In this document: positions 25,502-34,944 of the stretch, piece by piece
Numbering within the stretch: position 1 is the stretch's first letter
Layout: each line of letters begins with the position of its first letter
From: Clostridium fungisolvens
GTDB taxonomy: Bacteria; Bacillota; Clostridia; Clostridiales; Clostridiaceae
Direction: 5' to 3'
NCBI RefSeq assembly: GCF_014193895.1
Contig: NZ_BLZR01000001.1
Span: forward strand, 2,480,001-2,544,000
DNA: 64,000 nt
Notes under the pieces: model-generated
What the model was told of the DNA's origin: nothing
Database searches by the model: none
Seen by the model: only the letters and a program-made list of their open reading frames with translations
Position numbers and translations under genes: made by a program

Positions 25502-27664
25502 CTATTTATAGCTTCCAATAATAATATAAAAAGAAGTAGTTATATATGAAGTATTTCCTGTAGTATCAACCGCAATTGCTTTAAGAACCGCTGTCTTACT
25601 TATAGTTATAGCACCTTTATAAACAGAACTATTTGTTGTAGGTTTAGATCCATCAAGAGTATAGTAAATTTTTACTCCTGGTGTACTATCGCTTAATGTA
25701 ATAGTCTGAGGTTTGTTATATATACCACTTCGAACGCTTACTATTGGATCTGATGGAGGTTTAATTATAGTATATTGATTACTCAATACTCCTGATACAT
25801 TTCCATTGTAATCTACAGCTATAACCTTAAGAGTACAAGAGGCAGTTATATTAATATATCCCATGTATGGTAAACTCTTAATTGTTGGAGTACTTCCATC
25901 TAATGTATAAAAAGCTTTAAGTGGCTTTGGATACATATCGTAAAGTTTAATAAACAAAGGTGCCTTATATGTGCCTGAAGGAACATTTGCTGTAGGTGTA
26001 GGTATAACTACTGGTCCATTTATAACATAAGTGTTACTCATAACCTCAGAAGAATTACCGCTAGCATCAATGGCAATTGCTTTAAGTGTCTTTGTTGAAC
26101 TTATAGTTATAGCCCCAGAATATAAAGTGCTTTTTGAAGTAGGTATTGTTCCATCAAGAGTATAGTATATTGCTACTCCAGCTGTTTTATCGCTTAAAGT
26201 TATTGTTTGGCTTGTGCTATAGTTTCCAGCTGGCACATTAGCTATTGGTTTAGCAGGCAATACAACTGGTGAAGTTATAGTATATGTATTGCTAAGCACT
26301 TCTGAAGAATTACCACTTGAATCTATTGCTACAGCCTTTAGTGTTGAGGTTGAACTTATTGTTATAGGTGTAGTATATAAATTACTTTGTGCAGTTGGGG
26401 TTGTCCCATCAATAGTATAGTATATTGACGCACCTGATGTTGCATCACTTAATGCTATTACCTGACTTGAAGTATAAGATCCTCCTGGAATATTTGCCAC
26501 TGGCTTACTTGGTGCAGTAACTGCTGCGGTATTAATTGGTGCTTGTATCAAACCAAATCCATATGAGGAATCTCTTCCACTAACACCTAAATCAACTATA
26601 TTACTATCTAATAAATTTCTCAATTGAATATTAGTATAGCTTGGATATTTTTGTTTAAGTAATGCTAAATCTCCTGCCACAAAAGGTGTAGCCATGGATG
26701 TACCACTCATTTGAGCATAGCTTCCATTTAAGTAAGTGCTAGTTATGTTAACTCCTGGTGCACTTACCTCTACCTTGCTTCCTGTAGAAGAAAAATAAGC
26801 TCTCGTATTTGTAGAATCAACCGCTCCAACTGCAATCACTGAAGAGTAGTTTGCTGGATATTCAACATTTGTTCCAGTACCATCAGCATTTCCATCATTT
26901 CCCGCAGCTGCGACAACTAATATTCCGCTATTATATGCTGTATCCACAGCATTCTGCAGTGAACTATCTGATTGACTTGATCCAAGGCTCATGGATATAA
27001 TATCCATCTTATTTTCAATAGCCCAATCTATACCTGAAATTATGTCTGATGTATATCCACTACCTGATGAATCAAGAGCTTTTACTGCATAAATCGAAGC
27101 ATCCGGAGCAACTCCTTTAACGCCTCCATTTACACCCTGTGCTCCTATTATTCCAGCAACATGAGTTCCATGACCATTGTCATCAGAAAAAGATGTCGTT
27201 GTTGAACCACTAATTACATTGGTACCACCAGTTATAGATAAGTCTGAATGTGTTGCAACTCCTGTATCAATAACAGCAACCTTTACACCTTTTCCAGTGA
27301 ATCCAGATTGCCATGAAGTAGGCGCATTTATATCGCTTACTCCCCAGTTTGAAAATGTAGTATCCGCTGCCTTTACTACATTATCTACTTCGACGTAGGC
27401 TACGCTTGAGTCCTTTAAAAGCTTTGCTGCATTTTGTGGTGTTATTTCAGCCACAGCTGCATCCACATGCTTAAACTGACGTTTAACTTTTCCACTATAA
27501 CTTGAGATTAGCTTACCTCTGTCGACGCCTTTAGTTTTGAATTTAACTATATACCGCTTAGATGTCGTATCTGAGGTAGTTGTACTTGCATAGGTTGTCC
27601 AACTAAAAGATGAAGCAATAACTATAGTTGCAATGAAAAAGCTACTGATTTTTCTTGATTTCAT
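25502..27664 (-). CDS. Secreted subtilisin-like serine protease with four C-terminal repeats
   Basis: A 720-residue preproenzyme: signal peptide (1-26), inhibitor I9 propeptide (about 36-98) and S8 catalytic domain with Asp133 (VIDTG), His165 (GHGTH), Asn256 and Ser323 (GTSMATP). Four repeats of about 80 residues follow (about 395-718), each with YYTLDGTxPT and TLKAxAxDxxGN. These are chitobiase/beta-hexosaminidase C-terminal (CHB_HEX) domains, likely for cell-wall or carbohydrate contact. No LPXTG or membrane anchor is present. The ATG has AGGAGG upstream. A degenerate direct repeat flanks the gene. Confidence 0.93.
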   Translation of the reverse strand: MKSRKISSFFIATIVIASSFSWTTYASTTTSDTTSKRYIVKFKTKGVDRGKLISSYSGKVKRQFKHVDAAVAEITPQNAAKLLKDSSVAYVEVDNVVKAADTTFSNWGVSDINAPTSWQSGFTGKGVKVAVIDTGVATHSDLSITGGTNVISGSTTTSFSDDNGHGTHVAGIIGAQGVNGGVKGVAPDASIYAVKALDSSGSGYTSDIISGIDWAIENKMDIISMSLGSSQSDSSLQNAVDTAYNSGILVVAAAGNDGNADGTGTNVEYPANYSSVIAVGAVDSTNTRAYFSSTGSKVEVSAPGVNITSTYLNGSYAQMSGTSMATPFVAGDLALLKQKYPSYTNIQLRNLLDSNIVDLGVSGRDSSYGFGLIQAPINTAAVTAPSKPVANIPGGSYTSSQVIALSDATSGASIYYTIDGTTPTAQSNLYTTPITISSTSTLKAVAIDSSGNSSEVLSNTYTITSPVVLPAKPIANVPAGNYSTSQTITLSDKTAGVAIYYTLDGTIPTSKSTLYSGAITISSTKTLKAIAIDASGNSSEVMSNTYVINGPVVIPTPTANVPSGTYKAPLFIKLYDMYPKPLKAFYTLDGSTPTIKSLPYMGYINITASCTLKVIAVDYNGNVSGVLSNQYTIIKPPSDPIVSVRSGIYNKPQTITLSDSTPGVKIYYTLDGSKPTTNSSVYKGAITISKTAVLKAIAVDTTGNTSYITTSFYIIIGSYK

Positions 27665-27936
27665 TTCCCTATCCTCCTTACTTTTGTTTTTTTATATAGT
27701 TAGAAATGAACAGATCCTGCATTAAAACTTAAGCAGAGCCTCTCATTCTCCATTTAAATAGTGAAACTGAATTTTCTTTCAATTTGATTATACCCTAATC
27801 TACCAGCCTATTCTACATCATTTGACCACATGAAGTGATTTTTAATGTAATTTTAATCTATTTTTTGAATTTAAATAACTTTTGCATTAAACTCTATTTA
27901 TTTTTAGTAAAATTAGCAAATACGTTTTATTTTTTA

Positions 27937-27997
27937 CTGTATAGGCATAAAAAACATCTAAACCCATTAAAATACCTAGGTTTATCAAACATAAAAA
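27937..27997 (+). repeat. 61-bp direct repeat D2 flanking the protease gene
   Basis: Partner of D1, upstream of the protease gene. On the minus strand TAAACC/GGTTTA pairing followed by GATGTTTTTT gives it a terminator-like look, which D1 keeps only in part. The rest of the 27665-28153 gap holds the protease promoter region and the terminator at 28018. Confidence 0.6.
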
Positions 27998-28017
27998 TAT
28001 AACCCTTTCTTTACAGT

Positions 28018-28052
28018 AAAAAAGGATCCACTTTAATAAGTGAATCCTTTTA
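28018..28052. terminator. Terminator of the osmoprotectant transporter operon
   Basis: AAAGGATCCACTT/AAGTGAATCCTTT hairpin with T-runs in both directions, about 100 bp after the permease gene. Confidence 0.8.
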
Positions 28053-28153
28053 AGGTCTATAATTCAAAAAACATTTTAGGTCATAAAATAGTAGAAAATC
28101 ATATTAATTCCTCGCTTAAACTCATTAAATATAAATAACTCTAAACATAAAAC

Positions 28154-29668
28154 TTATTTAAGCAATCCTTCTTTTTGTAGGTAGTTCTTTGCAACTTCTT
28201 GAGCTGTTTTTCCTTCTACATTTACTTCATAATTCATTTTAGCCATCTCATCATCAGTTATCTTACCTGATAATTTATTAAGAACAGTACTTATCTCAGG
28301 ATGCCTTTTAAGTGTACTTTCAAGCATAAGTGGTGCCCCTTGATATGGAGGGAAGAATTGCTTATCATCTTCTAAAACCTTTAGATTATACTGAACAATT
28401 TCACTATCAGTAGAATATGCATCTAAAAGATTAATGTCTCCTGATTTTATAGCACTATATCTTAATTTAGGTTCCATTGTTTTTAAATTATTAAAGTTTA
28501 CTGAATATACTTTTTGAAGTCCTTTATATCCATCATCTCTATCAGAAAATTCAAGAGTAAATCCCACCTTAATCTGCTTTTCAATATCTTTTAAGTCAGA
28601 TATTTTATTTAGTTTATACTCTTTTGCAAGCTCTGGAGATACTGCAATAGCATAAGTATTATTGTACTTCATAGGTTTTAGAAGTTCCATATTAAAGTTC
28701 TTTGCCATGCCAACACGTGCCTGCTCATAAACCTCTTCAGGATCATGACTTTTTGTATTTTCTTTAACAAAGGTTTCAAGAGCTGTACCTGTAAATTCAG
28801 GGTATATATCAATATCGCCTGATTTAAGTGCATTAAATAAAAAGCTAGTTTTTCCCATACCAGGCTTTAGGGTAACATGTAAATTGGTTTCATCTTCAAG
28901 CATTAGTTTGTACATATTAATTAAAATCTCAGGCTCTGACCCTAGCTTCCCAGCAATTATAATCTCATTTTTTTGTGTACTTAGGTATGGAACTAAAATT
29001 ATAGTTAATGTCATAATAATAGCCACTCCAACTGCTACAATGGATTTTTTCAGTGTAGCTTTTTCAAGATAACGCAATACCACATCAAACAAAATAGCAA
29101 GCAAGGCTGCTGGAATTGCTCCAATTAGAATAAGACTATTATTGTTACGATCTATTCCAAGAAGAATCAAATCTCCAAGACCACCTGCTCCAATTAATGC
29201 AGCCAGTGTGGCAGTTCCTATTATCATCACCATTGAAGTTCTTATACCTGCCATTATAATCGGCATTGCCAATGGTATTTGAACTTTAAAGAGTTTTTTA
29301 CTGCTATTCATCCCCATTGCATCCGCAGCTTCAATCAACGCAGAATTAATTTCCTTAATCCCAGTATAAGTATTTCTTAGTATAGGTAAGATGGCATAAA
29401 TTACTAGAGCAATTACTGCTGGTACCTTTCCAATACCTACTAGTGGAATTAAAACTCCAAGCAAAGCAAGAGATGGTATTGTTTGAAAGACTGCTGCTAT
29501 CTGTATCGTAATCTCACCAAGACGCTTATGTTTTGTTATATATATCCCGAGCGGCACCGCTATGATTACCGCAATAAATATAGCTATAAATGAAATTTGC
29601 ATATGTTGAAGTAATGCTGTACCTAACTGTCCCTTGCGTTCTAAAAGCGTTGAAAAAAATGTATTCAT
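28154..29668 (-). CDS. Osmoprotectant ABC transporter permease fused to substrate-binding domain
   Basis: A 504-residue fusion. Residues about 1-230 are an OpuCB-type permease with five to six membrane segments and the EAADAMGMNSSKKLFKVQIP loop that docks the ATPase. Residues about 235-504 are an OpuCC/ProX-type binding domain (EFTGTALETF, LLDAYSTDSEI, FFPPYQGAPL). It imports glycine betaine, carnitine or choline for osmotic protection. Its start overlaps the stop of the ATPase gene (TAATG), implying translational coupling. Substrate choice is inferred from family. Confidence 0.9.
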   Translation of the reverse strand: MNTFFSTLLERKGQLGTALLQHMQISFIAIFIAVIIAVPLGIYITKHKRLGEITIQIAAVFQTIPSLALLGVLIPLVGIGKVPAVIALVIYAILPILRNTYTGIKEINSALIEAADAMGMNSSKKLFKVQIPLAMPIIMAGIRTSMVMIIGTATLAALIGAGGLGDLILLGIDRNNNSLILIGAIPAALLAILFDVVLRYLEKATLKKSIVAVGVAIIMTLTIILVPYLSTQKNEIIIAGKLGSEPEILINMYKLMLEDETNLHVTLKPGMGKTSFLFNALKSGDIDIYPEFTGTALETFVKENTKSHDPEEVYEQARVGMAKNFNMELLKPMKYNNTYAIAVSPELAKEYKLNKISDLKDIEKQIKVGFTLEFSDRDDGYKGLQKVYSVNFNNLKTMEPKLRYSAIKSGDINLLDAYSTDSEIVQYNLKVLEDDKQFFPPYQGAPLMLESTLKRHPEISTVLNKLSGKITDDEMAKMNYEVNVEGKTAQEVAKNYLQKEGLLK

Positions 29669-30645
29669 TATATTTCACCATCCTTTTCAAGCTTATTAGC
29701 TACAAACTTAACTAAATGTTCCATATTTAAAGTTCCTATAATTTTTTCATTCTGCTTAATTTTAATATTTTCTTCTTTTGTAAGTATAGAAAATAATTTT
29801 TCAAGTGACTCCTCAGCATTGACGTAACCAACACCTTCCTTGTCCCCAATCTCCCCAATAAATCCTTCGTCTACTAAATCCTTCACACTGTAATCTGATT
29901 CAAAAAGTGACGCTCGATATACATTTGCAGATTTAAAGAAGTTTCTTACAAAATCATTTTTAGGATTATTAATGATTGCTTCTGGAGTATCACATTGAAC
30001 TATCTTTCCTTCTTGCATTATGCAAATTCTATCTCCGAGCTCTAAAGCCTCTTGCATATCATGAGTTACAAACACAATGGTTTTATTTATTTTCTTTTTA
30101 AGCTTTACCATATCCTGCTGCAACTTTTTGCGACTAATTGGATCTAATGCACTGAAAGGTTCGTCCATCAATATGATATTTGGATCAGCAGCTAATGCAC
30201 GAACTACTCCTACTCTCTGTTGCTCACCACCTGAAAGCTCTGATGGTTTTCTGTGTCGATATTTTTCTGGTTCTAGGCCCACACTTTCTAAAAGATCAGT
30301 TATTCTATCTTTGATTTTTTTCTTGTCCCATTTCTTCAATTCTGGAACTATTGCTATGTTTTCTTCAATAGTCATATGTGGAAAAAGTGCTATTTGTTGC
30401 AATACATATCCTATATTCCATCTAAGTTCATGAATATTGTATTCACTTATCTTCTTGTCATCTAAATAAATCGTGCCTTCACTTAAATCTATCAAACGAT
30501 TAATCATCTTGAGTGTAGTTGTTTTCCCGCATCCACTTGGCCCGATAATAACAAAAAACTCCCCTTTTTCAATTGTTAGATTTAAAGAATCAACTGCTTT
30601 ATTTACATTATCGTAGCACTTAGATACATTTTCAAATTTAATCAT
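29668..30645 (-). CDS. Osmoprotectant ABC transporter ATP-binding protein
   Basis: A 325-residue OpuCA-like ATPase with Walker A GPSGCGKTT, the LSGGEQQRVG signature and Walker B IILMDEPFSAL in the first about 235 residues. A shortened CBS-like region follows (about 250-325), the part that senses ionic strength in OpuA/OpuC systems. It is the first gene of a two-gene operon with the fused permease/binding protein. The ATG at 30645 has AGGAG-like bases (AAGGAGTAAATTAG) upstream. Confidence 0.9.
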   Translation of the reverse strand: MIKFENVSKCYDNVNKAVDSLNLTIEKGEFFVIIGPSGCGKTTTLKMINRLIDLSEGTIYLDDKKISEYNIHELRWNIGYVLQQIALFPHMTIEENIAIVPELKKWDKKKIKDRITDLLESVGLEPEKYRHRKPSELSGGEQQRVGVVRALAADPNIILMDEPFSALDPISRKKLQQDMVKLKKKINKTIVFVTHDMQEALELGDRICIMQEGKIVQCDTPEAIINNPKNDFVRNFFKSANVYRASLFESDYSVKDLVDEGFIGEIGDKEGVGYVNAEESLEKLFSILTKEENIKIKQNEKIIGTLNMEHLVKFVANKLEKDGEI

Positions 30646-30965
30646 CTAATTTACTCCTTATACTTTCACTTACTATATAAATTCTTCTGATTAATCTATA
30701 AATTATATTTTAATTTCTTTATAATCTATACCATTATCTATAAAAAATAAAATTAAAAAATAATATTTTGAATACTCTTCTATTAAATTTTTAAAAGAAC
30801 TTATATTTATATAATAGATTAGCGAACATACATTTGCAATAATGAACTTTTAAGTTTGTTAGTTACTTAAAGGTAACTAAGGTGATTTTTCAATAAGGTA
30901 CAGAATATTTAATCATTCATAAGCAAATGCTACCTTTGTAATTTATTTTTAAAGGAGGCTTTAAA
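30646..30965. other. Intergenic region between divergent genes
   Basis: AT-rich divergent region holding the promoters for the transporter operon and sspH. A GAATA box near 30910 could be part of a forespore sigma-factor promoter for sspH, but the -10 match is poor. Confidence 0.35.
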
Positions 30966-31145
30966 ATGGATAGAAAACGAGCAGAAGAAATTCTTTCCTC
31001 ACCAGATGTAATAAATGTTACATATAAAGGTGAACAGATTTATATTGAAAAATTAGACAGCGCCAAAGATATAGCTTATGTACATCCACTTAATCAACCA
31101 ACGGGATCACAAGAAGTACCTTTAGGTTCACTTCAAGAACAATAA
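30966..31145 (+). CDS. sspH: Small acid-soluble spore protein, H type
   Basis: A 59-residue protein starting at ATG 30966 with AAAGGAGG upstream. It opens MDRKRAEEILSSPDVINVTY and continues with IYIEKLD, then YVHPLNQP and EVPLGSL. This matches the SspH family in length and pattern (MDxxRAxEIxSSP... near the start, VPVxxL near the end). SspH is made in the forespore and packed in the spore core. It is a single gene with a strong terminator. Confidence 0.88.
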   Translation: MDRKRAEEILSSPDVINVTYKGEQIYIEKLDSAKDIAYVHPLNQPTGSQEVPLGSLQEQ

Positions 31146-31212
31146 AATCAAGCAAATGATGTTATCATTATAACCTCTTAAAGGATAGCACCATTTGCTT
31201 GATTAATTTTTT
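31146..31212 (+). terminator. Terminator of sspH
   Basis: AATCAAGCAAATG/CATTTGCTTGATT, 13 paired bases, followed by AATTTTTT. Confidence 0.85.
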
Positions 31213-31417
31213 AGCTTCTTTCAACTTTTAATTTTCTCAAAGCGATACTTCAATAAAATATTAATTTGAGTAAAGCATTATATTTGTGTATACTTGTTAT
31301 TTGAAGGCATTTTTCTGCCTTTAACTTAATTTATATTTATCTAGAAATAATTTAACTTGTGATTTGGACAACCTTTAAAATTCGAAATAACTTTTTAATA
31401 ATATATTTAGTAATATA

Positions 31418-31513
31418 GAGTTCCTAACTCAACTATTAATTTACACATGCCCGAAAATCCCAATAAGCCTGGATTTTCGAACAAGTATAAATTAACTTTC
31501 CATATAGGAACTC
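31418..31513 (-). repeat. Palindromic repeat family A, copy A3
   Basis: The clearest copy, 96 bp. Ends GAGTTCCTA/TAGGAACTC, arms TTAATTTACACATG/AAGTATAAATTAA and inner stem CGAAAATCC/GGATTTTCG all pair. It is inverted relative to A1 and A2. It ends about 20 bp before the start of the EamA transporter gene, so it is in or before its 5' leader. Confidence 0.8.
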
Positions 31514-31533
31514 TTTACATAAGGAGTGAAAAT

Positions 31534-32469
31534 ATGATGAAATCTCAACCTAGGATAAAAGGATTTGCGCTTGTAATTTTTTCAACAATGATGTGGGGAG
31601 TATCAGGTACTGTGGCACAATACCTGTTTCAGCAGAGAGGTTTTAGTCCGGAATGGCTTGTAGTTATCCGTCTATTAGTCTCTGGAATTGTTTTATTGTC
31701 ATTTGCAACTTTAAGAGGCAACAAGAATGTACGTAAAATCTGGAGTTCAAAATATACGATATTTAATCTTATATGTTTTGCACTTTTGGGTATGTTAGGT
31801 GTACAGTATACCTATTTTGCAGCAATAAAATATGGTAATGCCGCTACAGCTACAATACTTCAGTATTTGTATCCAGTTATAATAACCTTCTATATGACTA
31901 TAAGAACCAAACGAGCTCCAAGCTTAAGAGAAGTTATAGTAATTACTTTAACCATAGTTGGTACATTTCTCATAATAACAAAAGGGAATGTTAGTACTTT
32001 ATCTATTTCTAAACTAGCATTATTCTGGGGTGTAACTTCAGCTTTTGCTGCTGCATTTTATACTTTGCAACCGGCTTATCTTCTCACTAGATTTGATTCA
32101 ATAACAGTAGTTGGTTGGGGAATGCTAATTGGAGGATTAGGCTTTAGCTTTATTCAGAAGCCTTGGATATGTACAGGCCAATGGTCTATTAGTTCAATTT
32201 TAGCTGTTATATTTGTGGTCCTTTTTGGTACTCTTATTGCTTTTTGCTGCTATTTAGAAAGTTTAAAATATATTAAGCCAATTGAAGTAAGCATACTTTC
32301 CTCAATTGAACCATTGTCTGCAGCTGTATTATCTATATTTTGGTTACATGTTAATTTAGGATTTGTACAATGGATTGGGACTGGATGTATTATATTTGGA
32401 ATAATATATTTATCTCTTACTAAAAAAACTCCAGAACAGAAAAAAGGATGTAGTGAGATTTCCTCATAA
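31534..32469 (+). CDS. EamA family drug/metabolite transporter
   Basis: A 311-residue membrane protein with ten predicted segments arranged as two EamA repeats (the first beginning MMWGVSGTVAQY, the second near ALFWGVTSAFAAAFY). Family members export amino acids or other metabolites. The open frame reaches back to 31447 through repeat A3. AAGGAG at 31521-31526 fixes the start at ATG 31534, and the upstream extension is spurious. It is a single gene with its own terminator. Confidence 0.88.
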   Translation: MMKSQPRIKGFALVIFSTMMWGVSGTVAQYLFQQRGFSPEWLVVIRLLVSGIVLLSFATLRGNKNVRKIWSSKYTIFNLICFALLGMLGVQYTYFAAIKYGNAATATILQYLYPVIITFYMTIRTKRAPSLREVIVITLTIVGTFLIITKGNVSTLSISKLALFWGVTSAFAAAFYTLQPAYLLTRFDSITVVGWGMLIGGLGFSFIQKPWICTGQWSISSILAVIFVVLFGTLIAFCCYLESLKYIKPIEVSILSSIEPLSAAVLSIFWLHVNLGFVQWIGTGCIIFGIIYLSLTKKTPEQKKGCSEISS

Positions 32470-32528
32470 ACTTGTCTATAATCACCAATATATTTAATAA
32501 CAAATTACAATTTTTTTAATATAACAAT

Positions 32529-32564
32529 AACTCTGTAAAAAACTTAATTTACAGAGTTCTTTTA
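32529..32564 (+). terminator. Terminator of the EamA transporter gene
   Basis: AACTCTGTAAA/TTTACAGAGTT hairpin followed by CTTTTATG. Confidence 0.8.
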
Positions 32565-32713
32565 TGTATCAACGATATATTTTGAGCACTATACATATGT
32601 ATTAAAGAAATGTAGTTATATACTATGAACAAACTGTACAATAGTTTATTTCAGAAGTTATTTCTGACTCTTTGCAACGCCAAATTTAAACATAATTCAA
32701 ACATAATATTTCT

Positions 32714-33028
32714 TTATAGTTCAGTGTATTTTTTACTATTACCTTTAGCCTTCTCAACTGGATACTTCTTCTCATTTTTATTCATTTTATTATTTATTAT
32801 TTCTTCAATATTTACATCTAAAGCATCCGCCATATGTAAGCAATAAACAAGGACATCTGCAAGTTCATCACATACCTCTTCTTTATTATAATTATTATCC
32901 CAAAGAAAATGTTCTAAAAGCTCACCTGCTTCTATGTTTATAGCTTTAGCCAAATTTTCAGGGGTATGAAACTTCGACCAATCTCTATCGTTTCTAAACT
33001 TTCTTATTCTTTCAATTACATCATTCAT
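32714..33028 (-). CDS. MazG-like nucleotide pyrophosphohydrolase
   Basis: A 104-residue all-alpha protein of the MazG/dCTPase (RS21-C6) type. INIEAGELLEHFLW supplies the E-x2-E motif and EEVCDELADVLVYCL the E-x2-D motif that bind Mg2+. The family hydrolyses dCTP-like or modified NTPs to the monophosphate. GGAGAAAAACC lies upstream of ATG 33028. It follows the PspC gene, but a hairpin (33058-33095) separates them, so it may have reduced or independent transcription. Confidence 0.85.
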   Translation of the reverse strand: MNDVIERIRKFRNDRDWSKFHTPENLAKAINIEAGELLEHFLWDNNYNKEEVCDELADVLVYCLHMADALDVNIEEIINNKMNKNEKKYPVEKAKGNSKKYTEL

Positions 33029-33057
33029 TGGTTTTTCTCCTTAATCTTATATAATAG

Positions 33058-33095
33058 AAAAGTCTTCTGAGATTTATATGGCTCAAAAGACCTTT
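33058..33095 (-). terminator. Terminator after the PspC gene
   Basis: AAAAGGTCTTTTGAG pairs imperfectly with CTCAGAAGACTTTT; a T-run follows. Confidence 0.6.
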
Positions 33096-33101
33096 TGTAA
33101 A

Positions 33102-33287
33102 TTAATCTCCACTTGGAATTATAAATGCGCAAAGTATATATGCTAAAATTCCACTTCCTGCTGCTAATCCAAATATTACCCATAGCACACGTACAATTGT
33201 TGCATCGATATCAAAGAATTCAGCTATTCCGCCACAAACCCCTGCAAGCATACGATTAGAATTTGATTTGTATAACTTTTTATTCAT
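33102..33287 (-). CDS. PspC domain membrane protein
   Basis: A 61-residue protein covering just the PspC domain: KLYKSNSNRMLAGVCGGIAEFF, then a hydrophobic helix with WVIFGLAAGSGILAYILCAFIIP. The family acts in envelope stress, sensing membrane damage or regulating the Psp response. GGGGGAG precedes ATG 33287. No other psp gene is adjacent. Confidence 0.9.
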   Translation of the reverse strand: MNKKLYKSNSNRMLAGVCGGIAEFFDIDATIVRVLWVIFGLAAGSGILAYILCAFIIPSGD

Positions 33288-33670
33288 ATACTCCCCCTAG
33301 TTTTAATTATGATTATTATTATGAGATAACATGTAAAATTAGTAAATAATCTCAAAATATTTTTCCTAATATTAACAAATAACTTATTTATCTAATCATA
33401 TTTTTATGATAATCTTGTATTAAGATTCTATTACAAAAACTCAATTAATGTATTTTCGAAAATAATATCCTATATCTTTAAAATTCGCAATTTAATGTTC
33501 AGAGTTTACACATCGTAAATATACAGTTATATTTCTTATTAAATAATTATATATCACAACAATTCAACATTATATAAAAAAATACAAATATATATTATTA
33601 TGTTTATTTCACGAAGTATTTGAATTTATATAAGTGATTAAAACAAAGTTATTTCTCAAAGGAGTGAATT
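33288..33670. other. Intergenic region between divergent genes
   Basis: A 383-bp AT-rich divergent region. I see no hairpin, repeat family member or small gene of note. Confidence 0.4.
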
Positions 33671-34222
33671 ATGAGAAAGATATTTTTCATTTTAATGTCA
33701 ATGCTAATTGTATGTTCACTAATTGGTTTTGTTACTATAAAAAATCAAAGTTCATCAACTGCAGTAAGTGCTATTGAAAGATATGGTTCTAAGGTTAATG
33801 AAATTGTAAGTGAAAAAGATTATTACGACGGCAAAGTAATTGTATTCACACAAGATAGTATTAGTCAAAAAGGTTTTACATTATCTCATGCATATGTTAA
33901 AAAGACTTTGTTCGGATGGAAGTGTATTAATACAACTTTTGGCGGACATGGAGGTAGTGTTCTGTTGTCCAGTGGGTACTATAAGCTTAATAATAACATT
34001 AAGCTAATCACAGGATATATTGCGGATAATAATATATCGAAAGTAGAAATTAAAGTAAATGATGAAATTATTAATCCTGAACTTATCTCTATAAACGGTG
34101 TGCGATTATGGACACTTTATCTTGATAATGATTTAGACTTACAGTCAATTAATGTATATGGAAAAACTGAAAAAGATGCTGTAATTAGAGATATTAACTT
34201 ATCAGAGTTTATTTCCATTTGA
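33671..34222 (+). CDS. Uncharacterised exported or membrane-anchored protein
   Basis: A 183-residue protein with an N-terminal hydrophobic segment (about residues 4-22) that is either a signal peptide without a clear cleavage site or an anchor. The outer part contains GWKCINTTFGGHGGS and two VEIKVNDE / INVYGKT beta-rich stretches. That resembles a small secreted beta-sandwich, but no family is recognised. AAAGGAG precedes the ATG. It is a single gene ending in a shared terminator. Function unknown. Confidence 0.55.
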   Translation: MRKIFFILMSMLIVCSLIGFVTIKNQSSSTAVSAIERYGSKVNEIVSEKDYYDGKVIVFTQDSISQKGFTLSHAYVKKTLFGWKCINTTFGGHGGSVLLSSGYYKLNNNIKLITGYIADNNISKVEIKVNDEIINPELISINGVRLWTLYLDNDLDLQSINVYGKTEKDAVIRDINLSEFISI

Positions 34223-34261
34223 ATAATTGATTTTGCTTATAGTATGCTTAAACTATAAATT

Positions 34262-34291
34262 AAATGACTCATCTTTGAGTCATTTAATTTA
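34262..34291. terminator. Bidirectional terminator
   Basis: AAATGACTCA/TGAGTCATTT with a 3-4 nt loop between convergent genes. Confidence 0.8.
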
Positions 34292-34302
34292 TATGCTTTC
34301 AA

Positions 34303-34944
34303 TTATTTTTCTTCACTTTTTACAGAATTTACAATCATATCAACAATTGATAACACTATATCATCTGACGTTATTCCTTCGCATGCAACCGGTATTTTTG
34401 TATAACTCACTCTCTGTAATACTCCCATCATTGTCTGGAATATATAGAATCCTGTTTTCATTATATTTATATCTTCTTTAAAAGACCTATCTTCAATACC
34501 ACTACGTATAATATTGTCTAAAAAATTGTTATCTTCTAATTTAGTAAAGTTTTCATATTTCATTTTCAATTCTTCATTTGAATCATAAGCTTCATAATAA
34601 AGATCGAATAAGGTTATAAACTTCATTTGATCTTTATTTTCCCTTGCAAAGTCTGTCCAAGCATAAAGCATGTTTTTAAGTTTTTCTAATCCATTAATTC
34701 CAACCCTACCAGCCTCTGATATACTGTCAGTCATATACTCTAAAATATCTATTTGAACTTCAAATATTAACTCATCTATTGACTTAAAATGTTTATAAAA
34801 AGTTACTCTACTCACTCCTGCTTGCATACATACATCTTTTATATTTACATTTATAAAATTATTCTTTAGAAAAAGCTCTCTACCTGCTGTTATTATTTCA
34901 GCACGATTCTTATTTTTTAAATTTTTGTGCCAGGACTCACTCAT
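34303..34944 (-). CDS. TetR family transcriptional regulator
   Basis: A 213-residue protein with a TetR helix-turn-helix (about residues 12-58: NVNIKDVCMQAGVSRVTFYKHFKS) and an all-helical ligand domain. Its ATG lies inside the end of the MFS gene (8-bp overlap), so both are one operon. A 25-bp palindrome in the operon promoter (36185-36209) is the probable binding site. It likely represses the exporter and itself until the exporter's substrate binds. Confidence 0.9.
   Translation of the reverse strand: MSESWHKNLKNKNRAEIITAGRELFLKNNFINVNIKDVCMQAGVSRVTFYKHFKSIDELIFEVQIDILEYMTDSISEAGRVGINGLEKLKNMLYAWTDFARENKDQMKFITLFDLYYEAYDSNEELKMKYENFTKLEDNNFLDNIIRSGIEDRSFKEDINIMKTGFYIFQTMMGVLQRVSYTKIPVACEGITSDDIVLSIVDMIVNSVKSEEK

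Noticed and set aside
25261..27997. Direct repeats D1/D2 as prophage or integrative element attachment sites
   Set aside because: There is no integrase between them and only one ordinary gene; the repeats are too divergent for recent site-specific recombination.
31447..31533. N-terminal extension of the EamA transporter through repeat A3
   Set aside because: It is translated repeat sequence without a start site; AAGGAG supports ATG 31534.
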